A DNA stretch of 64,000 nt from UMGS1901 sp934122115 (GCA_934122115.1 CAKOVU010000002.1:124001-188000); one strand, 5' to 3'; positions 24,159-33,099 are shown, counted from the first letter of the stretch. Program-made: numbers and translations. Notes: generated by a model from the sequence alone, not told the origin.

Positions 24159-24204
24159 AATTCACCAAAACTAGGAATAATAAACCTAAAGAGGTGAATT
24201 TTTT
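24159..24204 (+). promoter_or_regulatory. hairpin overlapping the sleB ribosome site
   Basis: AATTCACC (24159-24166) pairs with GGTGAATT (24193-24200), which is followed by TTTT. The right arm contains the sleB Shine-Dalgarno GAGGTG (24191-24196). The same structure can end the fhs transcript or hide the sleB start. The inner stem is TAGG/CCTA. Confidence 0.6.
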
Positions 24205-24909
24205 ATGTTTAAAAAAGCAAAAAATCGATTAGTAAAAGATAAAAAAATGTTTATTATATTGTTTATTTTATCTTTAATTTTTATAGTGTATAATGTTTTC
24301 TTTAGAGGAGATGAAACTTTAGCTTTATCTAAATATGGTTCAAAAGGTAGTGAAGTTACACAAATACAAACGAAACTAAAAAGATGGGGATATTATACAG
24401 GAAGTATTGATGGGATTTACGGTTCGCAAACTTTAGCGGCTGTAAAATATTTTCAAAGAAAAAATGGATTAACTGTAGATGGAATTGCTGGAACTAAAAC
24501 ATTGCAGGCAATGGGAATTTATACTTCTAGCTCTAGTTCAAGTTCATCTGCTAATAATTCAAGTAATTTAAATTTATTAGCAAGGTTGGTATATGGAGAA
24601 GCTAGAGGAGAACCATATACAGGACAGGTTGCTGTTGCTGCAGTGGTGCTAAATAGAGTAAAAAGCAGTTCATTTCCCAATACTGTTTCTGGAGTAATAT
24701 ATCAAGCTGGGGCCTTTTCAGTTGTAAGTGATGGACAAATAAATTTAACCCCGAACCAAACTGCATATAATGCTGCAAGGGATGCCTTAAATGGATGGGA
24801 CCCTTCATATGGCTCAATTTATTATTTCAATCCAAACACAGCTACTAGTAGTTGGATTTGGTCTAGGCCACATGTTATTACAATAGGAAATCACAGATTT
24901 TGTAAATAA
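24205..24909 (+). CDS. sleB: spore cortex-lytic enzyme, SleB type
   Basis: A 234-residue protein. A membrane or signal segment is at about 14-33. A peptidoglycan-binding domain (KYGSKGSEVTQIQTKLKRWG and DGIYGSQTLAAVKYFQRKNG) covers 45-100. A Ser-rich linker follows, then a SleB-type hydrolase domain (NLLARLVYGEARGEPYTGQV; GAFSVVSDGQI). It degrades cortex muramic-delta-lactam during germination. The catalytic Glu is probably that of YGEARGEP. It is preceded by a hairpin covering its ribosome site. Confidence 0.9.
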   Translation: MFKKAKNRLVKDKKMFIILFILSLIFIVYNVFFRGDETLALSKYGSKGSEVTQIQTKLKRWGYYTGSIDGIYGSQTLAAVKYFQRKNGLTVDGIAGTKTLQAMGIYTSSSSSSSSANNSSNLNLLARLVYGEARGEPYTGQVAVAAVVLNRVKSSSFPNTVSGVIYQAGAFSVVSDGQINLTPNQTAYNAARDALNGWDPSYGSIYYFNPNTATSSWIWSRPHVITIGNHRFCK

Positions 24910-24996
24910 TGATTGAAGAAACTTGTAAAGAGAAAAAATAAATAAAGCATATTGTTGTACTATAGCTAATAAAATAGTAGGCAATATGTTTTTTTA

Positions 24997-25205
24997 TTTC
25001 CTTAAGTATGCAACTTAACGAATAAAATTCTAATAAAATTATATCAATAAAGTATGTATATTTCAAGGATTTATTTATAAAAAACACAATAAATATTTTA
25101 ATCGTGTTTTTATTATTTTCAAAAATTGCTAAAACCTGTAAAAGCTACTAATTGCAAGCAATTTGAAGAAACGAGTTATTTCGTTAAGTTGCATACTTAA
25201 CGAAA
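24997..25205. repeat. putative invertible promoter segment B
   Basis: Inverted repeats at 24997-25022 and 25180-25205 match at 25 of 26 positions and enclose 157 bp. The right site reads TTCGTTAAG, spacer TTGCATA, CTTAACGAAA, and the left site carries the same spacer inverted. Inside on the minus strand is TTGAAA (25066-25061), 17 bp, TATAAT (25043-25038), pointing away from the gene at 25246. A T-tailed hairpin AAAACAC/GTGTTTT lies in the middle (25082-25110). The left flank 24931-24992 holds the equivalent of the promoter palindrome, but its -35 is poor. Together these fill the gene-free stretch 24910-25245. Confidence 0.72.
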
Positions 25206-25245
25206 ATAAAAGTGAAAAATTAGTAGTACTAAGGAGAATTACGTA

Positions 25246-26430
25246 ATGAAAGAAATTATTAGCAAATTAGAAAGTAAAAAAGGGATTACATTAGTTGCTT
25301 TGGTTATAACTATTGTAGTTCTATTGATTTTAGCAGGAGTAAGTATAAATTTGGTTGTAGGAAACCAGGGAATATTAACAAAATCTAAAAAAGTAAGTGA
25401 AGATACAAAGCAAGCGGCAATAAAAGAGCAAATAGATTTAGCACTAACAAATTATCAAATAGAAAAGATAGCAAATGATAATTTGAATTTTAAAGATTAT
25501 ATGGAAGATGAAGAACAAAGTGTAATAAAAAACTTTGAAGTCATTGATGAAAATCCGAGTGAAGATGTTCAGCTTATAGGAAGAGTTGATGGCAGGATAA
25601 TAATAATAAAAACAGATGGAAGCTATGTGTTAGCTAAAGGAGATAATTTAGTAAAAAACGGATTCGGTAAAAACGGAAATGAAAACTTTCCGGATTTTAC
25701 AAACAATAATGGAGTTTTTTCTCTTACTACGGATAGCTATAGACTTATAAGCAGTTCTGACTTTATAGAAGTAGATACATCTAAGAAATATTATCAAGCA
25801 ATAATAGGAAAGCAGAAAGAAAATATAGGATTTCATTATATAGGATTTGCAGAATATGATAGGGATAAAAATTTAATAGCTGATTCAAATGTAATGTATG
25901 TATCAGGTTCTTTAACATATCTTGAAAAAGAATTAAAAGATGGTGATACAGAAATATATTTAAATGATTTAAGTAGTTTTGAAAAGAGTAATCTTGGTGC
26001 TTTGTGGCAAAAAACAGGTTTAATCTTTTGGAATTACAAAGATTCTACAGGTTATGAATATCCAGAAGAAACATATTCAAGAAATGTGTATTATAATTTA
26101 TTTGATGATAGCAGTTTTGAAACAGATAGTAATAAAATAAAATTAAAACAGGTATGGAACCATGGAACTATAGCAGCGGGAACAAAAATTAGCCAAAGCA
26201 ATAAAGGATCTAATTATAATTATGGAATATTAAGTGGCAAACCTTTAAATGAAAAATATAAAATATATGAGAATAAAATAGAAGGAGTTGATAATACAGG
26301 AAGTGAAAAATACAGATTGTTTAGAGCAGGAACAAAATATGTAAAAATATTATTTTTAATTAACTGGGGAAATGAGCCTTCGAATTTACAAGTCAATTTT
26401 AAAGATATAATTTTTGCAGAATGTGAATAA
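25246..26430 (+). CDS. prepilin-like surface protein
   Basis: A 394-residue protein. The N-terminus KLESKKGITLVALVITIVVL is a prepilin-type leader and membrane helix, again lacking Glu at +5. A helical stalk runs to about 85 (KQAAIKEQIDLALTNYQIEK). The remaining 300 residues form an unrecognised beta-rich domain with NNNGVFSLTTDSYRLISSSD and KYRLFRAGTKYVKILFLINW. AAGGAG (25231-25236) precedes the ATG. Its leader has the inverted-repeat promoter segment B. It is probably anchored or assembled at the surface; no pilus assembly genes are in the window. Confidence 0.75.
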   Translation: MKEIISKLESKKGITLVALVITIVVLLILAGVSINLVVGNQGILTKSKKVSEDTKQAAIKEQIDLALTNYQIEKIANDNLNFKDYMEDEEQSVIKNFEVIDENPSEDVQLIGRVDGRIIIIKTDGSYVLAKGDNLVKNGFGKNGNENFPDFTNNNGVFSLTTDSYRLISSSDFIEVDTSKKYYQAIIGKQKENIGFHYIGFAEYDRDKNLIADSNVMYVSGSLTYLEKELKDGDTEIYLNDLSSFEKSNLGALWQKTGLIFWNYKDSTGYEYPEETYSRNVYYNLFDDSSFETDSNKIKLKQVWNHGTIAAGTKISQSNKGSNYNYGILSGKPLNEKYKIYENKIEGVDNTGSEKYRLFRAGTKYVKILFLINWGNEPSNLQVNFKDIIFAECE

Positions 26431-26497
26431 AATGATTGTATTTTGTGCATAAAAGCTCTATAAATTGGAAAAATATTTATAGAGAGGAAGATTAAGT

Positions 26498-27979
26498 ATG
26501 GAATCATTTTGGGAGAAGGATAGAAAGAATTATCAGAAATTTGAACCGATAAAAAACAATATAAATACTAGTATATGCATAATAGGTGGAGGGCTTACTG
26601 GTTTAAGTACGGCTTACTACCTAAGTAAAGAAACTGATGTTGTAATTGTAGAAAAAGATAGAATTTGCAGTGGGACAAGTTCAAAAACAACAGGAAAAGT
26701 AACTAGCCAACATGGGATTTTTTATAATTATTTGGTAGAGTCAAAGGGAAAAGAATTTGCAAAAAAGTACTTAGAGGCAAATGAAAGAGCAATAGCAAAT
26801 ATAGAAAAAATAATAAAAGAAAATCAAATTGAATGTGATTATGAAAAAGAAGATTCATATGTGTTTACTTGCCAAGAAACCATGGTGGACCAGATAAAAA
26901 GTGAGCAGGCATGTATCGAGAAAATTAGTAATGGAAAAAGTGAATTCGTTAAACAAATAGATTTACCAATAGAAACAAAAGGTGCAATAAAATTTAAAAA
27001 TCAAGCACAAATTAATCCATTAAAATATGCATATGGGCTAGCCGATGCAATAATTAAGAAAAATGGAAAAATATTTGAAAATTCCAGAGTAACGGATATA
27101 AAAAAGAAAGATAATAAATATGTAGTGTTTGCAAATGATAGCAAAATTGTAGCGGATTATGTGGTAATAGCAACTAGGTATCCAATAATAAATATACCAG
27201 GATATTATTTTTTGAAGATGTACCAATCAACCTCATATGCTATTGTAGCAGATGTAAAGAAAGAGCTTTTTGATGGATGCTATATAAATTTAGAAACTCC
27301 AAATTTATCTTTTAGAACAGTTAAAGATGGGGATAAAAAATTACTATTAGCAGTAGGCTTTGATTATAAGACTGGAACCGATGAAGTAAGAAATGGTTAT
27401 CAAAGGTTAGAAACAGTGGTAAGAAAAATGTATCCAGATGCAGAAACTTTGTATAAATGGTCTGCAGAGGATTGCATAAGCTTAGACAAAATACCGTATA
27501 TAGGGAAAATGTCTTTGATTAGAAAGAAAATGTATATAGCAATAGGTTTTAATAAATGGGGGGTAACTTCTTCAAACATTGCAGCAAAAATAATTGCCGA
27601 TGGAATTTTAGGAAAAGAAAATGAATACAAAGAAATATTTAGGGCAACAAGACTTGAACCAGTGAAAAACAGAAAAGAAGTTGGAAATATGTTGAATGAA
27701 GTCAATAAATCTTTGATAGCTGGTAGGTTTAAGATTCCTAAAAATAAATTAGATGATGTGAAGATTGGTGAGGGAAAAATAGTAAAGATAGATAATCATA
27801 AGATAGGTGTATATAAATCTGAAACAGGAGAGATATACAAAGTAAATCCATATTGCACGCATTTGGGGTGTGAATTAAGTTTTAATAATATAGATAAGGT
27901 ATGGGAATGCCCATGCCATGGTTCAAAATTTATGTATGATGGAAAAAGCATAGAAGTTCCAAGTAATAAAAATTTGTAA
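26498..27979 (+). CDS. FAD-dependent oxidoreductase with C-terminal Rieske domain
   Basis: A 493-residue protein. The N-terminal DAO-type fold has the dinucleotide motif SICIIGGGLTGLSTAYYLS (residues 25-43) and GTSSKTTGKVTSQHG. The C-terminal 90 residues form a Rieske [2Fe-2S] domain with CTHLGC and CPCHGSKF, supplying the two Cys and two His ligands. Such fusions occur in Bacillota, but the substrate is not known. AGAGAGGAAG precedes the ATG. The gene stands alone between two surface genes and their inverted-repeat leaders (B and C). Confidence 0.88.
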   Translation: MESFWEKDRKNYQKFEPIKNNINTSICIIGGGLTGLSTAYYLSKETDVVIVEKDRICSGTSSKTTGKVTSQHGIFYNYLVESKGKEFAKKYLEANERAIANIEKIIKENQIECDYEKEDSYVFTCQETMVDQIKSEQACIEKISNGKSEFVKQIDLPIETKGAIKFKNQAQINPLKYAYGLADAIIKKNGKIFENSRVTDIKKKDNKYVVFANDSKIVADYVVIATRYPIINIPGYYFLKMYQSTSYAIVADVKKELFDGCYINLETPNLSFRTVKDGDKKLLLAVGFDYKTGTDEVRNGYQRLETVVRKMYPDAETLYKWSAEDCISLDKIPYIGKMSLIRKKMYIAIGFNKWGVTSSNIAAKIIADGILGKENEYKEIFRATRLEPVKNRKEVGNMLNEVNKSLIAGRFKIPKNKLDDVKIGEGKIVKIDNHKIGVYKSETGEIYKVNPYCTHLGCELSFNNIDKVWECPCHGSKFMYDGKSIEVPSNKNL

Positions 27980-27987
27980 GAATGTAC

Positions 27988-28050
27988 TTGAAAGAAATAA
28001 AACATACTGTTATAATAAAATCGAAAAAATTATAACTAGAATGTTTTATT
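27988..28050. promoter_or_regulatory. promoter-in-palindrome at the left edge of leader C
   Basis: TTGAAA (27988-27993), 17 bp, TATAAT (28011-28016) lies in the left arm of an imperfect palindrome whose right arm ends in a T-rich run near 28050. It matches leader A (9181-9242) base for base at most positions. Confidence 0.55.
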
Positions 28051-28267
28051 TTTCGTTAAGGAATATACTTAACGAACCTTTTTCCAAAAAAATTATATCA
28101 ATAAAAAGCTTATATTTCAAGCAAAATTTAAAAAACAACTAAATGTTTTTGAACTTAATTTGAATAAGTTTGAAAAAATAGTAAAAACGCTATAAGCCAG
28201 TTATATCAAATGTTTTAATGAATTTATTTTATAAAATTTACTTCGTTAAGTATATTCCTTAACGAAA
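28051..28267. repeat. putative invertible promoter segment C
   Basis: Perfect 26-bp inverted repeats at 28051-28076 and 28242-28267 enclose 165 bp. The right site reads TTCGTTAAG, spacer TATATTC, CTTAACGAAA. The spacer differs from A, B and D, yet both sites of this pair carry it. The inner minus-strand promoter is TTGAAA (28120-28115), 17 bp, TATAAT (28097-28092), directed away from the gene at 28327. A hairpin AAAAACA/TGTTTTT lies in the interior. It accounts for the gene-free stretch 27980-28326. Confidence 0.75.
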
Positions 28268-28326
28268 TTGGAAAAGATAATAAAAAGCAGTGATACCAAA
28301 GAAAATAAAGAAAGGGATTTAATATA

Positions 28327-30267
28327 ATGAAAAAATTAGGTGTTGAATGTGGAAAAAATAAAAAAGGAATTACATTGGTTGCCTTAATAGTGACAATAGT
28401 AGTTCTATTAATATTGGCAGGAGTGAGTTTGAATCTATTAGTTGGGAACAATGGAATAATAACTCGTGCAAAACAGGCCCAAATAAGCAATGATTTAAGT
28501 TCATATAAAGAGCAGTTAGCAATGTTTATAGCAGAAAAGAAAGTAGAAAATCCAGAGTTTTATGAATCAAGTTTAACAGCAGGAAAAAATAATTTATATT
28601 ATAATACCAAAACATCAGAAGACGAAAAAACAATTAAAGACATAATAAGTGATGTAAAAGATGAATACCTAGACAGCTTAGAAGTGATAAAAGGAAAATT
28701 AATGATAAATACTCAGGATAAAAATACGATAAGAGTGGCGCAAGCAGTAGGAGTAGAGCCAAATCCATATGACATAAGAGACGGAGTATTGCAATCATCA
28801 GATGGTAACTTATTATTAATGGATGAAAACGGGACATTAACAATCCCAGATAGTGTAGTAGAGATTGGAAGTGGAGCATTTTCTGGAGTAACAGGCTTGA
28901 AAACAATAATAATACCAGGAACAGTAAAAACAATAGCGGCTAGCGCATTTGCATATAATACAACACTTGAAACAGTAATATTGGAAGAAGGAGTTCAAGT
29001 TATAGGTAGTAATGCATTTGAAAATTGCAACAATATAAAAAATGTAAATCTACCACAGTCATTAAATACAATAGGGCAACTAGCATTTTACTATTGCACT
29101 AAATTAGAAACAATAAAAATACCAGGTAATGTAGAGAATATACAATCCTATGCTTTCTGTGGTTGCAAGGAATTGACTAGTGTAACAATTGAGGAAGGGG
29201 TAACGACAATAGAATATGCAGGATTTTCAGATTGCACAAAATTAAACACTATAGAAATACCTAGTTCAATAAATAGCATTGGATCGTTTGTATTTAATAA
29301 CGATGTAGCTTTAAATAATATAAAGTTAAATAACAACACAAATTATAGTTTTACTGATGGCTTTTTTAAAACGAATGATGGTAGTCAAATAATTTTTATA
29401 ACAGATGAAATGCTAAAAAGTACAGAATCTTTAGAAATACCAGAGAAAGTAACGAACTTTGGAATATCTATAGGAAAATATACAAATCTAAAGCAAATAA
29501 AAATACCATCAACATTAACAACGATGATAAGTGCTAATAACTTTCCTAAAAGCATAAGTAATGTAGTTGTGGATACAAATAATACAAAGTATACATCTGA
29601 AGATGGAATTTTGTATACAAAAGATACGAAAGAATTAGTAATGTGTTATTTAAAAGATCCAGAAATAAATCTAAAAGATGGAATAATAAATTTAAGGGAG
29701 TATTGTTTTAAACAAGCAGAAAATGCAAGTAGTATTGCCTTACCAGAAAGTTTAGAACAAATTGGAGCATTTGCTTTTTCAAGTGATGCAAAATATGAAA
29801 AAATAAAAATAGGAAAAAAAGTTTCACTGATTTCCCCAATATTTAAATATGGAAATTATCTTGGAACAGTAGAAATAAGTGAAGAGAATCCATATTATGC
29901 AATAGATACTAATATGTTGTATACAAAAGGTAAAAAGAAATTGATATGTGCATTATATAAGATAAATGGCGAACTTTCAATTCCTGGAACGGTAGAAGAA
30001 ATAGGAAATGCAGCGTTTAATGCACAAGACTTAATAACTAAAGTAGTAATAAGTGAAGGAACTAAAATAATTGGTGATACAGCTTTTTCACAGTGCAGTG
30101 GATTACAAACAGTAGAAATACCAAGCACAGTTACCAGTATAGGAAGTTTAACATTTGAAAGATGCAGTAATCTTTCAAGCATAATTATAAATAATAAAGA
30201 AGGCTCGATAGATGGTGCACCATGGGGAGCACCAAAAGGAATGAGAGCAATAACTTGGAAAAAATAA
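28327..30267 (+). CDS. prepilin-like surface protein with BspA-type leucine-rich repeats
   Basis: A 646-residue paralogue of the 9521 protein. The prepilin-like start KNKKGITLVALIVTIVVLL and the helical stalk with DLSSYKEQLAMFIAEKKVEN are nearly identical. LRR_5 repeats follow (for example VEIGSGAFSGVTGLKTIIIP) and diverge progressively toward the C-terminus, which ends GAPWGAPKGMRAITWKK. AAAGAAAGGG precedes the ATG, as in 9521. Repeats of this class mediate adhesion in other bacteria. The leader carries invertible segment C. No terminator of its own is seen apart from the palindrome at 30273-30314. Confidence 0.85.
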   Translation: MKKLGVECGKNKKGITLVALIVTIVVLLILAGVSLNLLVGNNGIITRAKQAQISNDLSSYKEQLAMFIAEKKVENPEFYESSLTAGKNNLYYNTKTSEDEKTIKDIISDVKDEYLDSLEVIKGKLMINTQDKNTIRVAQAVGVEPNPYDIRDGVLQSSDGNLLLMDENGTLTIPDSVVEIGSGAFSGVTGLKTIIIPGTVKTIAASAFAYNTTLETVILEEGVQVIGSNAFENCNNIKNVNLPQSLNTIGQLAFYYCTKLETIKIPGNVENIQSYAFCGCKELTSVTIEEGVTTIEYAGFSDCTKLNTIEIPSSINSIGSFVFNNDVALNNIKLNNNTNYSFTDGFFKTNDGSQIIFITDEMLKSTESLEIPEKVTNFGISIGKYTNLKQIKIPSTLTTMISANNFPKSISNVVVDTNNTKYTSEDGILYTKDTKELVMCYLKDPEINLKDGIINLREYCFKQAENASSIALPESLEQIGAFAFSSDAKYEKIKIGKKVSLISPIFKYGNYLGTVEISEENPYYAIDTNMLYTKGKKKLICALYKINGELSIPGTVEEIGNAAFNAQDLITKVVISEGTKIIGDTAFSQCSGLQTVEIPSTVTSIGSLTFERCSNLSSIIINNKEGSIDGAPWGAPKGMRAITWKK

Positions 30268-30272
30268 AGGTT

Positions 30273-30314
30273 ATAGTTGGTATTATTCACAATATGTGAT
30301 ATAATACCAACTAT
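30273..30314. promoter_or_regulatory. palindrome containing a promoter, upstream of the 30339 gene
   Basis: A 14-bp stem, ATAGTTGGTATTAT (30273-30286) with ATAATACCAACTAT (30301-30314), extended by TCAC/GTGA. Within it are TTGGTA (30277-30282), 17 bp, TATAAT (30300-30305). No T-run follows. Confidence 0.55.
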
Positions 30315-30338
30315 ATTACGTTAGTAAGGGGAGTAGAA

Positions 30339-30860
30339 ATGTACAGCATAAAAAAAGAAAATGGAATGGGGCACATACAGGTTTTATTATTAATAATAAT
30401 TATTACTTGCTTAGTTGCAAGTGGAGTTTACTTTATTAAAACAAATTTAAATGACAGACGTATAGAAACAATAAAAACAAATATGATGCTAATTCAATGG
30501 AAAGTAAAGAATTATATGGGTTCAAAAACTGTTGCAAAAGAAGAAGCACAAAAAATAGGGACAAAAATATCTGAAATGAAAGAGGATAAATTGTTAAAAG
30601 AAATTATAGATAATGGTGTAATAAAAGAGGATGAATATGAAAAATATTATGTTTTGAAAGATGAAGATTTGGCAACTATTGGGACAGAGGTTACTAATGA
30701 AGAAGATAGCTATTATATTGTAAATTACGATACGGAAGAGATTATATTTTCGAAAGGTTGCAGTTATAATAAAAACCAAAAACTATATAAACTATCTGAA
30801 ATAGAAGAGGCTAAAAATAATAAAGAAGAAAATAAACAAGCAGAAGAGAGTGAAAATTAG
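30339..30860 (+). CDS. pilin-like single-span protein, unknown
   Basis: A 173-residue protein. It has a short N-terminus, one membrane helix (about 15-35, VLLLIIIITCLVASGVYFI) and an acidic helical region containing KTNMMLIQWKVKNYMGSKTV. This is similar in layout to type IV pilins and pseudopilins, but without the GITLV leader. The tail is very charged (KNNKEENKQAEESEN). GGGGAG precedes the ATG. Its end overlaps a possible GTG start of rnhB, so they are probably cotranscribed. Confidence 0.65.
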   Translation: MYSIKKENGMGHIQVLLLIIIITCLVASGVYFIKTNLNDRRIETIKTNMMLIQWKVKNYMGSKTVAKEEAQKIGTKISEMKEDKLLKEIIDNGVIKEDEYEKYYVLKDEDLATIGTEVTNEEDSYYIVNYDTEEIIFSKGCSYNKNQKLYKLSEIEEAKNNKEENKQAEESEN

Positions 30861-30861
30861 T

Positions 30862-31497
30862 ATGAAGGAAAAAGAAGAACAAAGGTTAATAGAGCTAAAG
30901 AAAATAGAAGAAGAATTACATAATAATGGAAATGAATACATATGTGGAATCGATGAGGCAGGGAGAGGACCTTTAGCAGGACCAGTAGTTATTGCAGCAG
31001 CCATTATGCCAAGAGATTCCATGATAGAAGGAGTAAACGATTCAAAAAAAGTTTCTGAAAAGAAAAGAGAAAAGTTATATGAAATTATCACTAATGAGGC
31101 AATTGCATATGGCGTAGCGATTATAGACCAGAAAGAAATAGATAGAATAAATATTTTGAATGCAACAAAAGAAGGTCTTACAATGGCTGTGAAGGAGCTT
31201 ACAACAAAGCCGGATTTAATAATAGTAGATGCATTAAATAAAATTGATACATGTGGAATTCCATATCAATCTATAATAAAAGGAGATGCTAAATGCTATT
31301 CAATAGCTGCAGCTTCAATAATAGCAAAGGTAACAAGGGATAGAATAATGAGGCAGTGGGATGAAGTATACCCCCAATATGGGTTTGCTAAACATAAAGG
31401 ATATGGTACAGCGGCACATATTCAAGCAATTAAAGATTATGGCCTATGCCCATTACACCGCTTATCATTTGTAAAAAATATAGTTAGCAAGGAGTAA
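30862..31497 (+). CDS. rnhB: ribonuclease HII
   Basis: A 211-residue enzyme cleaving RNA in RNA/DNA hybrids and at misincorporated ribonucleotides. The active-site block CGIDEAGRGPLAGPVV supplies the Asp-Glu pair. DLIIVDALNKI and KGDAKCYSIAAASIIAKVTR supply the remaining Asp residues, followed by KHKGYGTAAHIQAI. ATG 30862 is preferred over the GTG at 30850, which lies in the previous gene; the difference is four residues. Confidence 0.94.
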   Translation: MKEKEEQRLIELKKIEEELHNNGNEYICGIDEAGRGPLAGPVVIAAAIMPRDSMIEGVNDSKKVSEKKREKLYEIITNEAIAYGVAIIDQKEIDRINILNATKEGLTMAVKELTTKPDLIIVDALNKIDTCGIPYQSIIKGDAKCYSIAAASIIAKVTRDRIMRQWDEVYPQYGFAKHKGYGTAAHIQAIKDYGLCPLHRLSFVKNIVSKE

Positions 31498-31501
31498 ACG
31501 T

Positions 31502-32803
31502 ATGAATATATTAGATATAATAGGAAAAAAGAGAGATAAAAAAGAGTTAACTAAAGAAGAGATAGAGTATTTTGTAAAAGAATATACTGCAGGTAATGTG
31601 GCTGATTATCAAGCTGCTGCATTGGTTATGGCAATTTATATAAATGGAATGACTATAGAAGAAACCACAAACTTAACATTAGCAATGGCGTATTCTGGAG
31701 ATGTTTTAGATCTATCTTCTATTGGAAATGTGGTGGATAAGCATAGCACAGGAGGAATTGGCGATAAAGTAACTATAATTCTAATGCCAATAGTTGCTGC
31801 TCTTGGAGTAAAGGTTGCAAAAATGTCAGGAAGAGGTTTAGGCTTTACAGGAGGAACAAAAGACAAATTAGAAGCAATTCCAGGATATAGAACAGAGATT
31901 GATATACCAGAATTTATAGAAAACGTAAAAAAGATAGGAATTAGCTTAATAGGGCAAACATTAAATTTAGCACCAGCAGATAAAAAATTGTATGCTTTAA
32001 GAGATTCGATTAATTGCACAGCAAATATTCCACTTATAAGTTCTAGCATAATGAGCAAGAAAATAGCAGCAGGAGCTAATAAAGTAGTACTAGATGTTAC
32101 TTGCGGTAGTGGAGCTTTTATGAAAGATATAAAAGAAGCGGAAGAGTTATCTAATGCAATGATTGGAATAGGGAAAATAGCTAATAAAGAAACTGTATGT
32201 ATAATAACAAATATGGATCAGCCTTTAGGTAGCATGGTAGGAAATACATTAGAAGTAAAAGAAGCTATAGAAGCTCTAAAAGGCAACATGAATGAAGATG
32301 TAAAAGATGTTGTATTGGAATTAGGTGCATATATACTTAAGTTAGATGGCAAAGGAGATAATATAGAAGAAAACAAAAAAGCTATAGAAGAAGTAGTTGC
32401 AAATGGTAAAGCATATCAAAAATTCTTAGAACTAGTTAAAAATCAGGGTGGAGATATAACATACATAGAGAATACAGAAAAGTTTGAAAAATCAAAATAT
32501 AAGATGGAAGTAAGAATAGAGCAAGAAGGGTACATCCGAAAATTAAATGCTGAAGAGGTTGGAAAAATAGCGATGCATCTTGGTGCTGGAAGAGTAAGAA
32601 AAGAAGATGATATAGATTATTCTGTAGGAGTAGAATTAATAAAAAAAGTAGGAGATTTTGTAGAAAAAGGCAACATAGTAGCATATGTGCATGCAAACGA
32701 AGAACAAAAGGGAAAAGAAGCAGTAGAAATGCTGAAAGAAAAATATATAATAGGAAATGACAGAATAGAACCAATAAAATCAATATTAGAAATAATACAA
32801 TAA
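31502..32803 (+). CDS. pdp: pyrimidine-nucleoside phosphorylase
   Basis: A 433-residue family 3 glycosyltransferase that splits thymidine, deoxyuridine or uridine to base and (deoxy)ribose 1-phosphate. The phosphate-binding signature KHSTGGIGDKVTIILMPIVA (residues 80-99) and SGRGLGFTGGTKDKLEAIPG are present. The C-terminal beta domain follows. It starts 4 bases after the rnhB stop region. Family members include thymidine phosphorylase (deoA); Pdp is the usual Bacillota form. A second salvage phosphorylase (deoD) is at 50432. Confidence 0.92.
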   Translation: MNILDIIGKKRDKKELTKEEIEYFVKEYTAGNVADYQAAALVMAIYINGMTIEETTNLTLAMAYSGDVLDLSSIGNVVDKHSTGGIGDKVTIILMPIVAALGVKVAKMSGRGLGFTGGTKDKLEAIPGYRTEIDIPEFIENVKKIGISLIGQTLNLAPADKKLYALRDSINCTANIPLISSSIMSKKIAAGANKVVLDVTCGSGAFMKDIKEAEELSNAMIGIGKIANKETVCIITNMDQPLGSMVGNTLEVKEAIEALKGNMNEDVKDVVLELGAYILKLDGKGDNIEENKKAIEEVVANGKAYQKFLELVKNQGGDITYIENTEKFEKSKYKMEVRIEQEGYIRKLNAEEVGKIAMHLGAGRVRKEDDIDYSVGVELIKKVGDFVEKGNIVAYVHANEEQKGKEAVEMLKEKYIIGNDRIEPIKSILEIIQ

Positions 32804-32828
32804 AAGACAGAAAAAATTCTGTCTTTTT
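32802..32828. terminator. bidirectional terminator after pdp
   Basis: AAAAGACAGAA (32802-32812) pairs with TTCTGTCTTTT (32817-32827). It is A-rich on the left and T-rich on the right, between convergent genes. Confidence 0.8.
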
Positions 32829-33099
32829 AAAATTGCCAATTAGAATGTGTTGGAGTATCTGTTAATCCTAAATCTGTAAAAGTAGAATTTATTTTTTTAT
32901 CTTTTAAAAATCTATTTACATTTTTTAAAGATACACCAGTTTGAAGAGATAAATCCTCAACAGATACAGTGTTATCATTTTCAGTTAGAAAAGTAGTAAG
33001 ATGCGCAATATCATTCTCATCTTTAGAAATGCAGTTTGGGCATACATCATTTTTTGAAGCAAAAAAACAACCGCAACGTTCACATCTATTTAAATTCAT
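32827..33099 (-). CDS. zinc-ribbon protein, YvyF/TIGR03826-like
   Basis: A 90-residue protein. The N-terminal CERCGCFFASKNDVCPNC makes a four-Cys zinc ribbon. A small helix-turn-helix-like part follows (VSVEDLSLQTGVSLKNVNRFLKD, the MerR/AsiA-like region of YvyF). In Bacillus the homologue is in the flagellar fla/flgM region, but no flagellar genes are present here. GGAGGAATT precedes the ATG on the minus strand. It is monocistronic. Confidence 0.75.
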   Translation of the reverse strand: MNLNRCERCGCFFASKNDVCPNCISKDENDIAHLTTFLTENDNTVSVEDLSLQTGVSLKNVNRFLKDKKINSTFTDLGLTDTPTHSNWQF

